Shown: positions 44,901-56,989, counted from the first letter of the stretch. The stretch is DNA of 64,000 nt from Lottia gigantea (GCF_000327385.1 NW_008710725.1:542683-606682); one strand, 5' to 3'. The notes: generated from the sequence alone by a model not told the origin. Made by a program: numbers and translations.

Positions 44901-45613
44901 CCCATATCCTTAGTTGCTACCATGGTGTTCACTCGGACAAGTTCAAATTCAGCGACTCCATACAGAAAGGTTGCCCAGGATTTCATGGATGACATTCAGC
45001 TCACACAACTGATACTTTCCATAGAGCAGAACTCTGCTATACACTTTACTGTAAAACATCATTTATTTCATAAAAGCTGCATACTTATCCTTGATTATCT
45101 CTTGGCAAAGGAGCTGAAAGTCAAAACTAAGCAAATCCCCGAAAGCACTGGCCTCGATATTGATTTGATTTGCATGAAGAAATGTATATATTTCTTTTAT
45201 TTATTTACTATAAAAATGTAACAGGTTTTTTTTTTAAATTTTTTGATTTTGTTAATAAAAATAATGGTACAAAATATAACCTTTGTTTTGGAATGTCAAT
45301 GGCACACAATTTAGTAATTTTTCAGGGGCAAAATAGCAAGTTTGTATTTGTCAAACTGGCCTTAAAGCACTTGTTTTGTTTATTTTTTGGGTTGTGAAAT
45401 ATTGACAGCAATTTCTTTGCTTTTCGGTAATTGTCACATATTCACAATGACTTTACAAAATCAAATTATTTTTGGATAATTCAGGAAAGATCAATGAGAT
45501 ATGGCCAAGTACCAGCTGGTAGAAAGGATCCTTAACTGTGAACCTGCGTTGTTATCCTTGTAAAATATAGTTCTTTCTTTTCTTATCTTTGTACCATTCT
45601 ATTAAAAAGTATT
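44658..45613. other. Convergent 3' flanks of the CENP-B-like gene and PEX2
   Basis: AATAAA at 45254-45259 (+) probably ends the CENP-B-like mRNA. TTTATT at 45379-45384, read on the minus strand, may end PEX2. A fragment of another SINE-like family ('aggaaagatcaatgagatat', 'ccagctggtagaaaggatcc') is at 45480-45570. An open frame at 44922-45221 is discussed among the rejected items. Confidence 0.5.
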
Positions 45614-48600
45614 TCAAGTGAGTTCCACTGGTTTCAGGCTGGTTTCATCTTCGATACCATAATTACATAATGGACAGACAAACCCTGGGTCTGCCTTATA
45701 GTTACTCTGAAATATATTCATATTAATATTGGGCAAGGGCAATAACTCATAATAAGTAACTTACACAAAGACAACATTTATTCAAACAAATATGGGTACT
45801 AACATTACACGAAAACGAAAACAATAATTCATATTTATATTGGACAAGGGCAATAACTCATAACTTTATGTGAACACAACTTTTATTTGAATATTTAAAT
45901 TAATATTGGTCAAGGGCAATAACTGTTAAAAAGTCACCTACTAACCAAGTAAGTACAAGATGACAATGCCAAGACCCCAAAAATAAATAAACAAAAATTG
46001 ACTTACAAATAAACAATAATAACAGAAAACATGTTGACAGCCGATTTCGTGTGGATTAATCGGCCAATCAGAACAAACAGCACAAGATTTTAAATCCTGA
46101 TCCGAACGTTGACATAAAGTTTTTATATTTTCTGTTTTTCGATTCGTCCATCTTTTTATCGTGTTTTTTATTTTCTGTAAGTTGACTAATGGCAAGATAA
46201 AAAACAAAAATTCCTGGAAAATTTTTAAAAAAAGATTGAACTGGTTGAGTCCTTGAGGACAGACTGTAGCTCAGATTGTTAGGGTGTTGGAATCTTGACC
46301 CCTTTGCTAATAGATTCCAAGAAGTCTTCCAATTAAAAGCATCGACAAATCTCAAAAGTTTATTGCAAAGAAGCCCCAGATAATAATATACTTACTGAGA
46401 AACCATTCCATAACAGCTCTCTGGTCATAAACTCAAAGCTGACCTAAAATATACCAAGATTCCTGATATTACTATAGTCTTTACCAAGAAACAAGGCATG
46501 ACACAATTTATACCAAAAATTCTGAGATACATGAAAGCCAAAACAAAGATTCTTGTAAACATCCATTCATTTACTCAGTTCTATATTCATTCATTTGTTC
46601 ATTCATTCATCCAAATACTCATTATTCATTCATGTGTTCATTCAACAATTTTTCATTCATTATTCATTTATTTGATCTTTTATTCTTTCATTCATTCATT
46701 CATTCATTCAATTGTTTAATCAACCATTATTTCATTCATTCATAAATCTTTCCATTCATTCAATTGATCATTCAATTGATCATTCATTAAATCATTCATT
46801 CATTTAATTGTTTAATCCATCCATCCATCCATCCATCCATCCATCCATCCATCCATCCATCCATCCATCCATCCATCCATAAGCAACTTACTTGTCTAAT
46901 ATTTTGACTGTGTGGATACAAGGACTGTATTCCTAATAATCTCTCTATAATATTAATATATCCTCCACGGTTTAAAAACAACATGAAATTACACACAGTA
47001 ACTAACTTTAAACTGTTTTCTATCCATTTTATACACTTATTAATCTACAAAAATACAGATAACTCAAAATAATTCTAATTTATTTACATAATGTAGTGAA
47101 TTTTTGGAATTTTATTTTCCTTGAGAAAGGGTTGTAGCACAGCCAGTTAGAGTGTTAAAATCAAGGACTAGCTCGTGACAAGATCCACATGGACTTTAAC
47201 TGTTATCCTTGTAAAATAAAATGATACTTTTCTCTCTTTCTTTACAATTATTAATGGAATTATTATCCAAAAGATTAAAGAAGACAAACCTGTTGATGCC
47301 ATTGTGTTAAATGTAAAATATTAACAATGTCAGTCAAGCGTTCTTTAAACCATGGACAGCCAATAAACAATAGAGCATATAATATCTTCTGTCTACCAGT
47401 AATCCACGATCTTCTGTTACTATAACCATATTTAATATTGAGTAACTCTTGTCCGACTGTAGAACCATTACAATATACTGTATACTGGAAGTACAAAACA
47501 ACACCCAAAATATAAACAACATATTGGTAAAACACTACTAGCAGCTAATGAATTTCATATGAGAAATATATCAATTATAAATAAGTAACTATATCATAAT
47601 GAAAAGTGGTATCAGGTGTCTAGAAGAGTAAGCATAACCTGCCTTGCGCCAAAACATAATCATTTAAGGAAGTATATCAATCATAAGTGAGAAAGTATTT
47701 CATAATGAAAAGTGGTATCAGGTGTCTAGAAGAGTAAGCATAACCTGCCTAGCGCCAAAACCTAATCATTAAAGGAAGTATATCAATCATAAGTGAGAAA
47801 GTATTTTATAATGAAAAGTCATATCAGGTGTCTAGAAGAGTATTCAGTATTGAAAAATATATATATATATATATATGTCCTAAACGAGCCACCATAGAAC
47901 TCTTTGTTAATAATTTAAACAAACAAAATATCATAATCATTCAACTTTCATTAATAATTGAGACTGACAATAGACAATCTTAGTCAGTCATACCATCCTG
48001 GCTTCGAGGCATGGCACATTCTTAGTTCTATCATTATAGAATACTGGCAATTAAAGGGATTGTAATGAGGTTTTCTTAATTTTGTATGTGTATTGTAGAC
48101 ACTGATAGCATTGATTTACACCATTCCAATCTAAATTATATTCAGAGTCTATTTCATACACTCAATGGAATACAGCATAATTCGTTTTTTTTATCTTTCC
48201 TATGAGATCAAAGCTAAATTCATTCCATCAAAGCCCTTAACCTTTTTCAGAACACATTAGGCATTCAATTTGTATCATAATAAAAAAACCAAGTAATAAC
48301 AAACCGAATGTCAAAATGAAACCTGAAATACAAAACAACTTACAGGCAAAACATTGGTAGAAGTTAATAAACTTTTCGCATGAGGAAGTATATTAATCAT
48401 AAGTGAGAAAGTATTTCATAATGAAAGTGATATCAGGTGTCTAGAAGAGTAAACATACCCTGCCTGACACCACATCTTTCTGCTTTAATTTGGTAATAAG
48501 TACAGTTCATGAAGCTCAAACTGAAGTGTGCAATGAGGGAAATTTTGTCTGATTACAGCCTGCAGCACACAGGAAAAACAAACATTAAAGGCATTAAACT

Positions 48601-51600
48601 TCATTACTGCAAAATAGAATTAAATATTTTACATTTTCTATTCCCTAGGCCTTTCAAAACAGATTAAAAACATATAACAAAGACTACGCGTGAGAATATT
48701 GGATAAAAGACAATTCCAAGCTAAATCAATAAGAGACTGGATAAGCCTAGCTATAATATATTGATGTCTCAATATCGCTATAGTAAACAAATAAAACATG
48801 GCCGCCACTGACAGAGAGTCCGGTATTGACGAGTAAAAACTGTTAGAGCGGTAATTATACCTGAATACGGTTGATTAACAAGAATGGTAAATACGTGACT
48901 CAATGGCAGTAGAATTGACAGTGTTAGATGTAAAAATGGAGAATTTGGGATGATGTCTGTAACAATGATGAGATATACCTGAGGTTTTTGAATATTTTTA
49001 CCTGTACTTATTAAAGGTATGTGACATTTTCTAGATTATTCTTCTATTGACAAAATAATAATTTTGGTAATTTCATAATTTAGGCTAAATTTTTACATAA
49101 ATTTGACTGTCATGATTACAGTGTTTAGAATTCAAATATTACCATTAATTTTAATCATTTTTATCACGATAAGTTCATTAAACATTAGCCTTTTTAATTA
49201 TACAAAATTAATATTATTAGCTATGTGGACTCTCTGAAAGGGATATCGAATTGACAAATCTAAATATCAAGTGAACATCATTGTGTGGACTCTCTGAACA
49301 CACTAAAGAAACATTATTAGCTATGTGGACTCTCTGAAAGGGATGCCAAGTTGTATTAGCTATGTGAACTCTCTGAAAGGGATGCTGAGTTGATAAACCT
49401 TAATACAAAAAGGATATTATTAGCTCTCAAGGGATGTTGAGTTGACAAACCTAAATACCAAATAAACATTATTAGCTATGTGGACTCTCTGCCAATTGAC
49501 TTTGTGGATTCTCCGAAATGGATGTCAAGTTGGCATCAGGTGTTTAAAAGAAACAATACCCTGCCTTTAGGTCTCAAACACAATTCTGAGTTCAAAGGAT
49601 CCCACATTTCCAAAGAACAAATCAAATTTTTGGCAAGAATCTTCAATGATAAGAAATAAGTCACCAAGAAACTAAAAATTTCACCAGCTCATTATTATCA
49701 TTATATATGCCTTAATATCAAAATTATATTTCATGTATCAGTCTCAATTCTCAATCAATTAACATCTCATTAAGAGAGTTCACATAACATTTCTGGTGTA
49801 GACATGTATCAGACTACGTGATAAGTGTCACAGCCAGTAATTACAAGGTGCTGATTGGAAATCAATAATCAATCACCAATATAATCAATAAATCACACAA
49901 TATTCTCAATTAAATAGAAATCACATAGTTGAAAGGAAACTCAAGAAATTCTGAGCTATACCTATATTTCACTGGACTTAATTCTCAGGAAGCTTCTTGG
50001 AAACTTATGAAAATTTCTAGAATTTCCATGCAGAATCAGTCTGATTTTATGATAAAATTTCAAAGAATATTGCCTAGAGACAAGTAAGAACTGTATGAAT
50101 ACATTGCAGAGAAGTTTTTGTAATTAGACTCAAAGCTTTCAAATAGAATCAAACTAAAGCCAGAGCCAAATATAAATATTTTCAAAATGACAAGAAAAAC
50201 AAATTTTTTCGTAACATTTTTCTCTTATGTTTTCAGATTTACAACCATCCTACGGAAGAATTGGAAAGACTCAACAGAAACCAACAGAAACCATAAAGAA
50301 ATTCAGACATCCACACAAGTAACAAATCAAAATGGCTGAGCCAGAAAAAGACCCTCCAATTATTGAAGAGATTGATTCTGAAGATGAAGAAGATCCAGGA
50401 GACCATTCGACCAATGAGTACACCGTAGAAGACATCGATGAAAATTTCAAAGATGAGGACAGCCTTTCAGAATCCCTTTCTTCTCGTTCGTCCACGCCAA
50501 ACTCAGATTATTCCTTAGCAGAGGATGATTCCTTGGAAGAAGATGAAGGAACCAATCAGAATCCAGTAAAATCAAACCAAAAGAAGAAGCTGTCCAATAA
50601 GAATCAGCCAAATGTAAACCAAGAAGATTCAGTAGCCAATCAGAATCCAGTAGAAGCAGACCTGGAAGATGTTGATTATTCTGATGACTTTTCAGACGAA
50701 GATTCTTTAGAAATGGAAGCCAATCCAGTTGATTCTTTGGAATTTGAAAAAGACACAGACCTTGACCAAGTTCAAATAAATTTAGACTCTGATGCTGACA
50801 CTGAGGAAAAACCTACCCAAGATGAAGACATCCATTCCACTGTTGAATCACCTATACCAGAAGAGCTCTATCCAATTCAAGATGATGATTCACAAGATTC
50901 TGATGAGCTTACTGAAGATTCAGAGGATGACCGTCCATTGACAGCTAGGAGAGTAAGCAGCCAAGATAATGATTTATCCACAGAATTCTCCAAAGATACA
51001 GCTTCAGCAAATTCCAAAGATCTACCAGAATCAAATGAATCCAATGCTGGCAATGACTGGACTGATCGAAATGAAGACCTGCCGGAAACGTTCTTCATTC
51101 AGGGTACCTCAGTAGATTCTCAAGCACAATCTGACCCCAATGCTGACGATATTTTTGAAGTATCTGATGAATTCAGCGATGATGACAGCCCATCATTGAC
51201 GGCAAGAAATCTTCTGGAAGTTCCTCAAACAGAGGAAGTCCAGAATCCAATTGCAGCTGATGATTTGAGGGTCTCTGATGCATTCAGTGAAGAAGACAAC
51301 CCTCCCTTGACAGCTGGAAATCTTAAGGTTCCTCAAACAGTCTTAAGTGGCAATGAAAGTCAACCATCTACTTCAATTAATCTGTTAGAAGCACCAGTGT
51401 CTGAATATGCAATAGAAACTAATACTCGTAACACTACCAAGGTGTCTGATGAATTTGAAGATGACGATGCGCAATTGACAGAAAGAAACCTACTGGAAGC
51501 ACCAGACACAGAAAATCTTATGGAGTTCAATGCTAATGGATCATTTGGAGATAAATCTATGATAGCTAGAAATTTGGACGAAGACATTCAAGCAAATGAC

Positions 51601-54600
51601 AAAGATCAATCAGATTTTTCAGATGAGCTGAGTGACTCTGAGGATGCTTTAGCAGTCACAATAAAAGAAAACATAAGAGTTGGTACTGAGGAACCCAGTC
51701 CTATCATCCAAGTGGTTCAGCTTCAGAAACCATTGTTAGACTTCGTCCAATTTGTAGAACCAGAAGAAGAAGACGCATCTGAAGATGTCTACAAGGATGA
51801 TGGAAGTTATCCATGGGTGTCATCACCTTCCAAAGACTATGTACATTCACCCAATGCAAACAATGTAAATAAAACAAGACATCCATCTACGGCAGCAACA
51901 AAAGACATGTATTCTATGCACAATGTTGAAACAACTCATCCACAGACATCATCAAGGATTGACGACTTTGTAGCTCCCATAAGAGCTCAAGGAACTCAAA
52001 ACCTGATTGATTTTGATGATGATGAAACAGACAATGCCAGCAACAGAAGATCAAGCTTCCAGCAGCAGTTTGGAGAGGAACTTGTTGGAGATGCAAAGGA
52101 TCTTGTTGGACAGTATCAGCAACAGCTTGAAGACGCTTTAGAGTCTGAAGAAGCAGCAGAACAAGCAAATCAGGATTGGAGAGACTCTGAATTTACTGAC
52201 AATCTTATGGAGCCTAGAGAACATGAAGGACATAACATGAAAGACTTACAAAACATTGACGTGGACACTTTTGTGGAGCCTATAACATACACAGATACAA
52301 AAGACTCTCAAAAGACCAATGAAGAATATGAACTGGATTTGAAAGACCCTCAAAACTTTGATGTTGATGTTTTTGAGAACACTCAAGAACAATCAGAAGG
52401 AATACTGAAAGGTTCCCAAAGTTTTGATGATGACTTGCCTATGGCGCTTTCAGAACAAAAGGAACATGGTGCAATAGATTCTGAAAGCATTCTGGCTCAC
52501 GCTCTCATTGTTCCTACAGAACAACTAGATCCATACTCACAAGATGCCCAAGGCATTGATGAAGACACTCTCATGGAAGGAGGAGAATCACAATTCTCAC
52601 AAGAGTCCAAAATCATTGATGTTGATTCTCTTATGGAACAGGAAGATCTAATTAAAGATGCCAATGACGATACTGAAGAATCCATGGACAGTAGTCAGGA
52701 AACTCAAAGACGACGCCATTTTTCTACCAAAAGTCACAATGATGAAGCAGATTTGAATGAGGAAGATGGCATCAGCAGTGATAGTGATGCAGGTCGAAGA
52801 CTATCAGACGACAGTTTTGGTGCCTATGATGATTCCAGCACAGGGAGTTGCTATAGTGATGAAAATGTTGCTATCACCACCAAAATGAGTCCTGCAGAAA
52901 TTGTTTCTAAATATAGTAACGAGTACTCAACATACTACGAGTCCAGTGAAGATGATGATGCTCCATCAAGCATTGTTAGCGATGTTTTGGAAAATGTGTC
53001 ATCAGGAAGATCAGTGACGATTACGTCCAAAAATCATGCATCAAATACTAAATCTGGATCCTGCAGTGAAACTTCTCAACAGACTGGTAATGGGCTACAT
53101 TTTGACTATTCTGAAAAAAACCCTTTCACTGAAGTTCCAGACCTATTGATAGATAATGGCAGTAATTTTGATCCTGAAGATCATTCTAGTTTGACAGAAG
53201 ATGGAATACCAGACCTGGAGGACAATAATAACATAGACTACTTACAAATTCCCGATACAAGAATCAGCCACAATGGCACCATTCCATCTCAGTACCAGAA
53301 TTTGAAAACTGTTGTTCCTTTCGAGACGTCTGCTAATATTTCTGGACATATTACGAAGGTAAATAATTGGACATACCCAACCAAAGGAAATGTGCAATTT
53401 AAAAATGAATATCCTTTACGAACCGACAATTTTGACGATAATGACCATCAGCGGAAAAAATTTCAGTTTAAAATTGATAATCACAGTGATCGAATTCCAA
53501 CTCCTATTCCAACTCTGGAAGAAACAGATCAGAATTTTCCAACCATACCTCGAAAATCGGAATTGCAGGAACAACTGAACTTTAATTACAACAAAAACAG
53601 AGTTTCAAATATTGACAAAAATCTGGAAAAAGGGTCAATGCCAACTTCGACAGTGTTGACCATAGCTACCACTTTAACTGAGCCTGTTTCTGAGAAGGAG
53701 GACTGCTTATACAGTAAACCAAATATCTATTACAACTACCAAAGACCAGCTTCACGAAGTCCATCAGGTCTGGTGTCATCATACCATCAATTTTATCCAC
53801 ACCATAAAGACTCAGTTTCACAGCATTACAGTTCGTCAAGTACACAGGTAAATATAGATTTATTCAATAAGAGAAGCAGCCCCTGCCCCACCCCTTCCCA
53901 GCCTAAAATATGCCAAAACACACACCCAACTTTCACACCCAGCTTTCATAAAAACGAATTCTGAATTGTGTCATTCTCAGTCATAAACAAACACAAGAAA
54001 ACAATTTCCAAATCAAGCTTTCTAATAATTAGCTTTCACAAAAAATCAACAAGTTTAAAAGTGCTCGGAAAATGTCTTAAAAGAATTTCCAAACTAAACT
54101 AACTTATTCTGAGGTAAACAAAAAATCAACAAGTTTAAAATTTCTCGGAATTTGTGTTAAAAGAATTTCCAAACTAACTTATTCTGAGGTAATCAAAAAA
54201 TCAACAAGTTTAAAAGTGCTCGGAAAGTGTGTTAATGAAATTCAAGTTAAAAGTAAAATATCATGTTATTTTATAGTTATTGACTTAATATTCAATTTAC
54301 CATCTGAGAATTTCCAGGAACACTAAAATAATCAATGCATGAAACACTGTGATCAGTGGAATTGTCCCTGATTTCATAATAATACTACATAATAATCAAT
54401 TAAATCTCTAACGAGGCATTAAGACGCGACAAAAACTGGTTTTAATTAAATTCTGAGTAGAAAGAAGTCTAACAAGTTTATTAAAAAGTGTGTTTTATTC
54501 CATAAAAATTTAATATTGTTCAAACTTAACACAAATGGCAGTTAAATAGCTCAGTTGATAGCGAGTGGGATTGTTGTCTGCTCGGAAAGTGAAATAGCTC

Positions 54601-56165
54601 AGTGAGCAGCAAGTAGGATTATCGCCTGCTAAGTGATAAGGTGTTGTGGGTTCGAATCTTCCTCAAGGTAAGAAAAATTGTGATGCCTGCACCAGTGCTT
54701 TTGAGGGTCTGCCCAGTGACTGCTCTCTCCCCTAATACAAATTCAAAAGAGACTAAATTGAAGAAAGCTTTGTAAGTACTGGTAGTGATGAACACGATTC
54801 AATCAAATTGTTAAGAAATTTGGATAGGAAATCCAAGGTAAGATGAGAAGGTGTATTTTTGTATGAATTGAATTGTTTGCCATAACTGCTGTAAAATCAA
54901 TAAGGTAGGCCTACTCACCTTCCATAAAACTGTTTTTAATAAAGCATTAATTTCTGGAGAATATCGGACAAAAATACCAGACTGAAAAAAATAAATAAAA
55001 ATAATCCATGAACATATAAATTATATATTTTAATCTTTGATCACTAAATGTCAAACAAGAAATATTTTATGCTTATCTTTTAGAAAAAAGGAAATGAATG
55101 GAGTTTTATGTGAGCTAATGAAGACGGGCAACGCCATGCAGGGTGCAATGAGGGAAATTTTGCCAGGACAGTGCCAGTAGCCTGCTCTTTTTCAATTTCA
55201 ACTGTCGAGGGATCTTTAACGTGCACAATCTGTAGCACACGGGGCCTCGGTTTATTGTCCCAACCGAACGACTAGACGCTTTTTCCATGTCAGCCCCTCT
55301 TACCTGCATCACTGACAGGGGGAAACCGGGTTGAAAAATCCGAAAATCTCGACCCATGCCAGGATTGAACCCTGGACCTTCAGGTTAGAGAGCAAGCGTC
55401 TTTTAGAGGATGTTGAAATGTTGCATATTTTTTTGCTCATTTTTGTTCAATGAATTCTCTAAGTTTGTTGGAAAGTTAATTCCTCTTTCAAATACTAGCT
55501 GTCCTGATGAGGATTGTGTATCTTAAACACAGGTTAGCAGAATAAGAAGAGATTTAGTCAATTTTGGAAAAGGAGGATTCCAATCAAAATAATTCTGTAA
55601 GGAAAATGAAAAAACCACCTACCTGAAGATATTTAAAAGCTTGATTCAACTGAGTTTTAACCAAATCAAATATTTCATTATCTAATTCACTGGCATCTAG
55701 CTGAAAACAATAACATAGTAAACAATGTGAAATGACATATAATGAAATGGAGTTTTACTTCTTACTTGTCCCACTTGATAAGTTACATGAATAACAAAAT
55801 GCCATGCTGTGTGCAATGAGGGAAATTTAGCCATCTCAACATTTACCACTAATTAACTTAATTTAGAAAATATATAAATGATATTAAACCAAATGGAGTT
55901 TTATTCATCTCCCTTGATAGGCTAATTCATGGATAATGGAATCTCATGCGATACACTGGGCAATTAGCCAAAACTAAATGACCAAATACATCTTCCTTTC
56001 GGTCCCTGAATGCCATATACCCATACAGTACGGTATGCAATGAGTGAAATTTTGACAAATTTTAACATCAAACTCCAAAAAAACGTAAAATACCCCATTC
56101 CCAAAGTCCCCATACATTACCTGAGCCACTCGTAAAGCTTTGACAGGCTTGTCATTATCAGTCAT
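45614..56165 (-). CDS. PEX2: Peroxin-2, peroxisomal RING ubiquitin ligase subunit
   Basis: Eight exons on the minus strand, 56165-56121, 55700-55623, 54981-54919, 47484-47290, 47044-46892, 46443-46396, 46213-46007 and 45706-45614, give 293 codons plus TGA, close to human PEX2 (305). PEX2, with PEX10 and PEX12, forms the peroxisomal membrane ubiquitin ligase that recycles the import receptor PEX5. Matches to the vertebrate protein run along the whole length: [96 protein letters not shown]. The RING (C238, C241, C253, H255, C258, C261, C274, C277) reads [24 protein letters not shown] and FVCPLC, with all metal ligands present. Intron 3 (47485-54918) is unusually long and contains an opposite-strand gene. 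No disabling change is seen. Confidence 0.95.
46256..46335 (+). repeat. tRNA-like SINE fragment, second family
   Basis: 'gactgtagctcagattgtta', 'gggtgttggaatcttgaccc' resembles a tRNA head. A relative is at 47125-47215 ('ggttgtagcacagccagtta', 'gagtgttaaaatc', 'gttatccttgtaaaat'). Both are in PEX2 introns. Confidence 0.5.
46560..46880 (+). repeat. Microsatellites (TTCA)n-like and (ATCC)n
   Basis: Impure 'cattcattcattc' runs to 46800, then a pure ATCC run at 46816-46880. This ends 11 bp before the border of the PEX2 exon at 46892-47044 (the donor side on the minus strand). Confidence 0.95.
47525..47850 (+). repeat. Dispersed element arrayed three to four times
   Basis: Units contain 'aggaagtatatcaatcataa', 'gtgagaaagtatttcataat', 'gaaaagtggtatcaggtgtc', 'tagaagagtaagcataacct'. 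The first unit also has 'ggtaaaacactactagcagc'. A further copy is at 48345-48480. The last unit runs into an (AT)n stretch at 47858-47875. Confidence 0.8.
49205..49530 (+). repeat. 64-bp repeat array, about 5 copies, partly deleted
   Basis: 'ctatgtggactctctgaaag' occurs several times, with unit lengths varying because of internal deletions. It lies in PEX2 intron 3, about 800 bp before the nested gene. Confidence 0.88.
50332..53964 (+). CDS. Large acidic, disordered protein nested in PEX2 intron 3
   Basis: An uninterrupted 1210-codon frame from ATG at 50332 (context aaaATGg, in-frame stop 12 bp upstream) to TGA at 53962-53964, on the strand opposite PEX2. A good acceptor (ttatgttttcag, ending 50236) just upstream suggests a spliced 5' UTR. 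Composition is dominated by Asp, Glu, Ser, Asn and Gln; no fold, signal peptide or membrane segment is visible. Diverged internal repeats occur: a motif like [19 protein letters not shown] recurs about four times between residues 200 and 420 ([35 protein letters not shown]), and a second motif like [13 protein letters not shown] recurs between residues 620 and 790. The last 250 residues are less acidic and richer in Tyr, Pro and His. Length, codon regularity and repeats with silent differences argue that it is real. A donor-like 'cag|gtaaat' at about 53848 could give an alternative end. Family not recognised. Confidence 0.8.
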   Translation: MAEPEKDPPIIEEIDSEDEEDPGDHSTNEYTVEDIDENFKDEDSLSESLSSRSSTPNSDYSLAEDDSLEEDEGTNQNPVKSNQKKKLSNKNQPNVNQEDSVANQNPVEADLEDVDYSDDFSDEDSLEMEANPVDSLEFEKDTDLDQVQINLDSDADTEEKPTQDEDIHSTVESPIPEELYPIQDDDSQDSDELTEDSEDDRPLTARRVSSQDNDLSTEFSKDTASANSKDLPESNESNAGNDWTDRNEDLPETFFIQGTSVDSQAQSDPNADDIFEVSDEFSDDDSPSLTARNLLEVPQTEEVQNPIAADDLRVSDAFSEEDNPPLTAGNLKVPQTVLSGNESQPSTSINLLEAPVSEYAIETNTRNTTKVSDEFEDDDAQLTERNLLEAPDTENLMEFNANGSFGDKSMIARNLDEDIQANDKDQSDFSDELSDSEDALAVTIKENIRVGTEEPSPIIQVVQLQKPLLDFVQFVEPEEEDASEDVYKDDGSYPWVSSPSKDYVHSPNANNVNKTRHPSTAATKDMYSMHNVETTHPQTSSRIDDFVAPIRAQGTQNLIDFDDDETDNASNRRSSFQQQFGEELVGDAKDLVGQYQQQLEDALESEEAAEQANQDWRDSEFTDNLMEPREHEGHNMKDLQNIDVDTFVEPITYTDTKDSQKTNEEYELDLKDPQNFDVDVFENTQEQSEGILKGSQSFDDDLPMALSEQKEHGAIDSESILAHALIVPTEQLDPYSQDAQGIDEDTLMEGGESQFSQESKIIDVDSLMEQEDLIKDANDDTEESMDSSQETQRRRHFSTKSHNDEADLNEEDGISSDSDAGRRLSDDSFGAYDDSSTGSCYSDENVAITTKMSPAEIVSKYSNEYSTYYESSEDDDAPSSIVSDVLENVSSGRSVTITSKNHASNTKSGSCSETSQQTGNGLHFDYSEKNPFTEVPDLLIDNGSNFDPEDHSSLTEDGIPDLEDNNNIDYLQIPDTRISHNGTIPSQYQNLKTVVPFETSANISGHITKVNNWTYPTKGNVQFKNEYPLRTDNFDDNDHQRKKFQFKIDNHSDRIPTPIPTLEETDQNFPTIPRKSELQEQLNFNYNKNRVSNIDKNLEKGSMPTSTVLTIATTLTEPVSEKEDCLYSKPNIYYNYQRPASRSPSGLVSSYHQFYPHHKDSVSQHYSSSSTQVNIDLFNKRSSPCPTPSQPKICQNTHPTFTPSFHKNEF
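53965..54540. other. 3' flank of the nested acidic gene
   Basis: A phrase 'caaaaaatcaacaagtttaa' followed by 'gctcggaa' and 'ttaaaagaatttccaaact' occurs three times at 54040-54235 (unit about 70 bp). No other structure or coding is seen. Confidence 0.6.
54543..54670 (+). repeat. tRNA-like SINE head, one and a half copies
   Basis: 'aaatagctcagttgatagcg', 'agtgggattgttgtctgct', then a second head 'gaaatagctcagtgagcagc', 'aagtaggattatcgcctgct' ending with B box 'gggttcgaatctt'. It is followed by SINE-body text to about 54745. It lacks the pairing of a functional tRNA. Confidence 0.6.
55085..55410 (-). repeat. Most complete SINE copy of the window
   Basis: Read on the minus strand: tRNA-like 'gaaggtccagggttcaatcc' 'tggc', then 'gtcagtgatgcaggtaagag', 'gggctgacatggaaaaagcg', 'gggacaataaaccgaggccc', 'cgtgtgctacag', 'gttaaagatccctcgacagt', 'actgtcctggcaaaatttcc', 'ctcattgcaccctgcatggc', 'gtcttcattagct', ending 'ataaaactccattcatttcc'. 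It serves as a reference for the truncated copies elsewhere and lies in a PEX2 intron. Confidence 0.85.
55735..56060 (-). repeat. SINE tail fragments
   Basis: Two or three short minus-strand tails ('aatgaaatggagttttactt', 'gtgtgcaatgagggaaattt', 'gcaatgagtgaaattttgac') lie between the first two PEX2 exons. Confidence 0.65.
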
Positions 56166-56989
56166 TTTAAATTTTCATTTATTTTGAGTTCTAAAAACGT
56201 TTTCTGTTTTGTTTACATTTCTTTACTTTCATTTTACTCAATTCCAGTAATTTCATTGGTTGAGAAATATAAAGCTAGCTATATTATTTTCGTATAAATA
56301 TTTTAAGAGCTGAGAAAAGTATTCTTTTCAAAAATCGAATAGATAGAAATCCAGTCTGTTTTTAAAAATTATATTCTTTATTGCATAAAAAAATTAAAAA
56401 GGTAAAAACTTCAAATTGAAAATGTCTAGCTCTGCAAACCAGAATGTCCATTTAACATAATCGTCCATACAAATCGACCCAACCAAGTAAAGCTGGTCCT
56501 TTGTAATATGCAGTGGACGTGAGAAATTCACTATATCTATCAAATAAACTTTGTTGATAATTTTGTTGAAATATTTTGCAATCGGTTTATTTGTCGTAAA
56601 TATTTAAAGGGAGATAACAACGCCAATATCTGTTTAAAAGCAACGGACTTCATCATTCGATCGGTATTGGAAATCTTGCATTCTTTTACCATGTTCAGAT
56701 CGCTTGTTAAAGAAATAAATCTGGCTTTTGGAAGATGAGTCTACTTACTACCCTAGCCTTTCAATTTCTCCACGACTACCTCACAAAATATGACTCGTAC
56801 ACAACAAAGATACCAAATACCAAACTTTGCTTCATTTCTTACACAAATTTCTCGAAGCACATAATTTTTTGCACAAAATCGTTGATTTTTCTCAGTTGGA
56901 TACGAGTAATTCCGAACAAACTGTGACTCGAAGGTTCAGAATGTGTCGACTGATTAGACCAATTATCACCAATCCGTTTGAATTTTAAA

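Noticed and set aside
44922-45221. 99-codon frame downstream of the CENP-B-like gene, followed by AATAAA
   Set aside because: It lies in the probable 3' UTR, has no recognisable domain, and its end is a low-complexity Phe/Tyr run. It cannot be excluded, but there is no positive evidence.
54592-54670. Possible tRNA gene
   Set aside because: A and B boxes are present, but the acceptor and anticodon stems do not pair and a partial second head sits beside it; a SINE head is the better reading.
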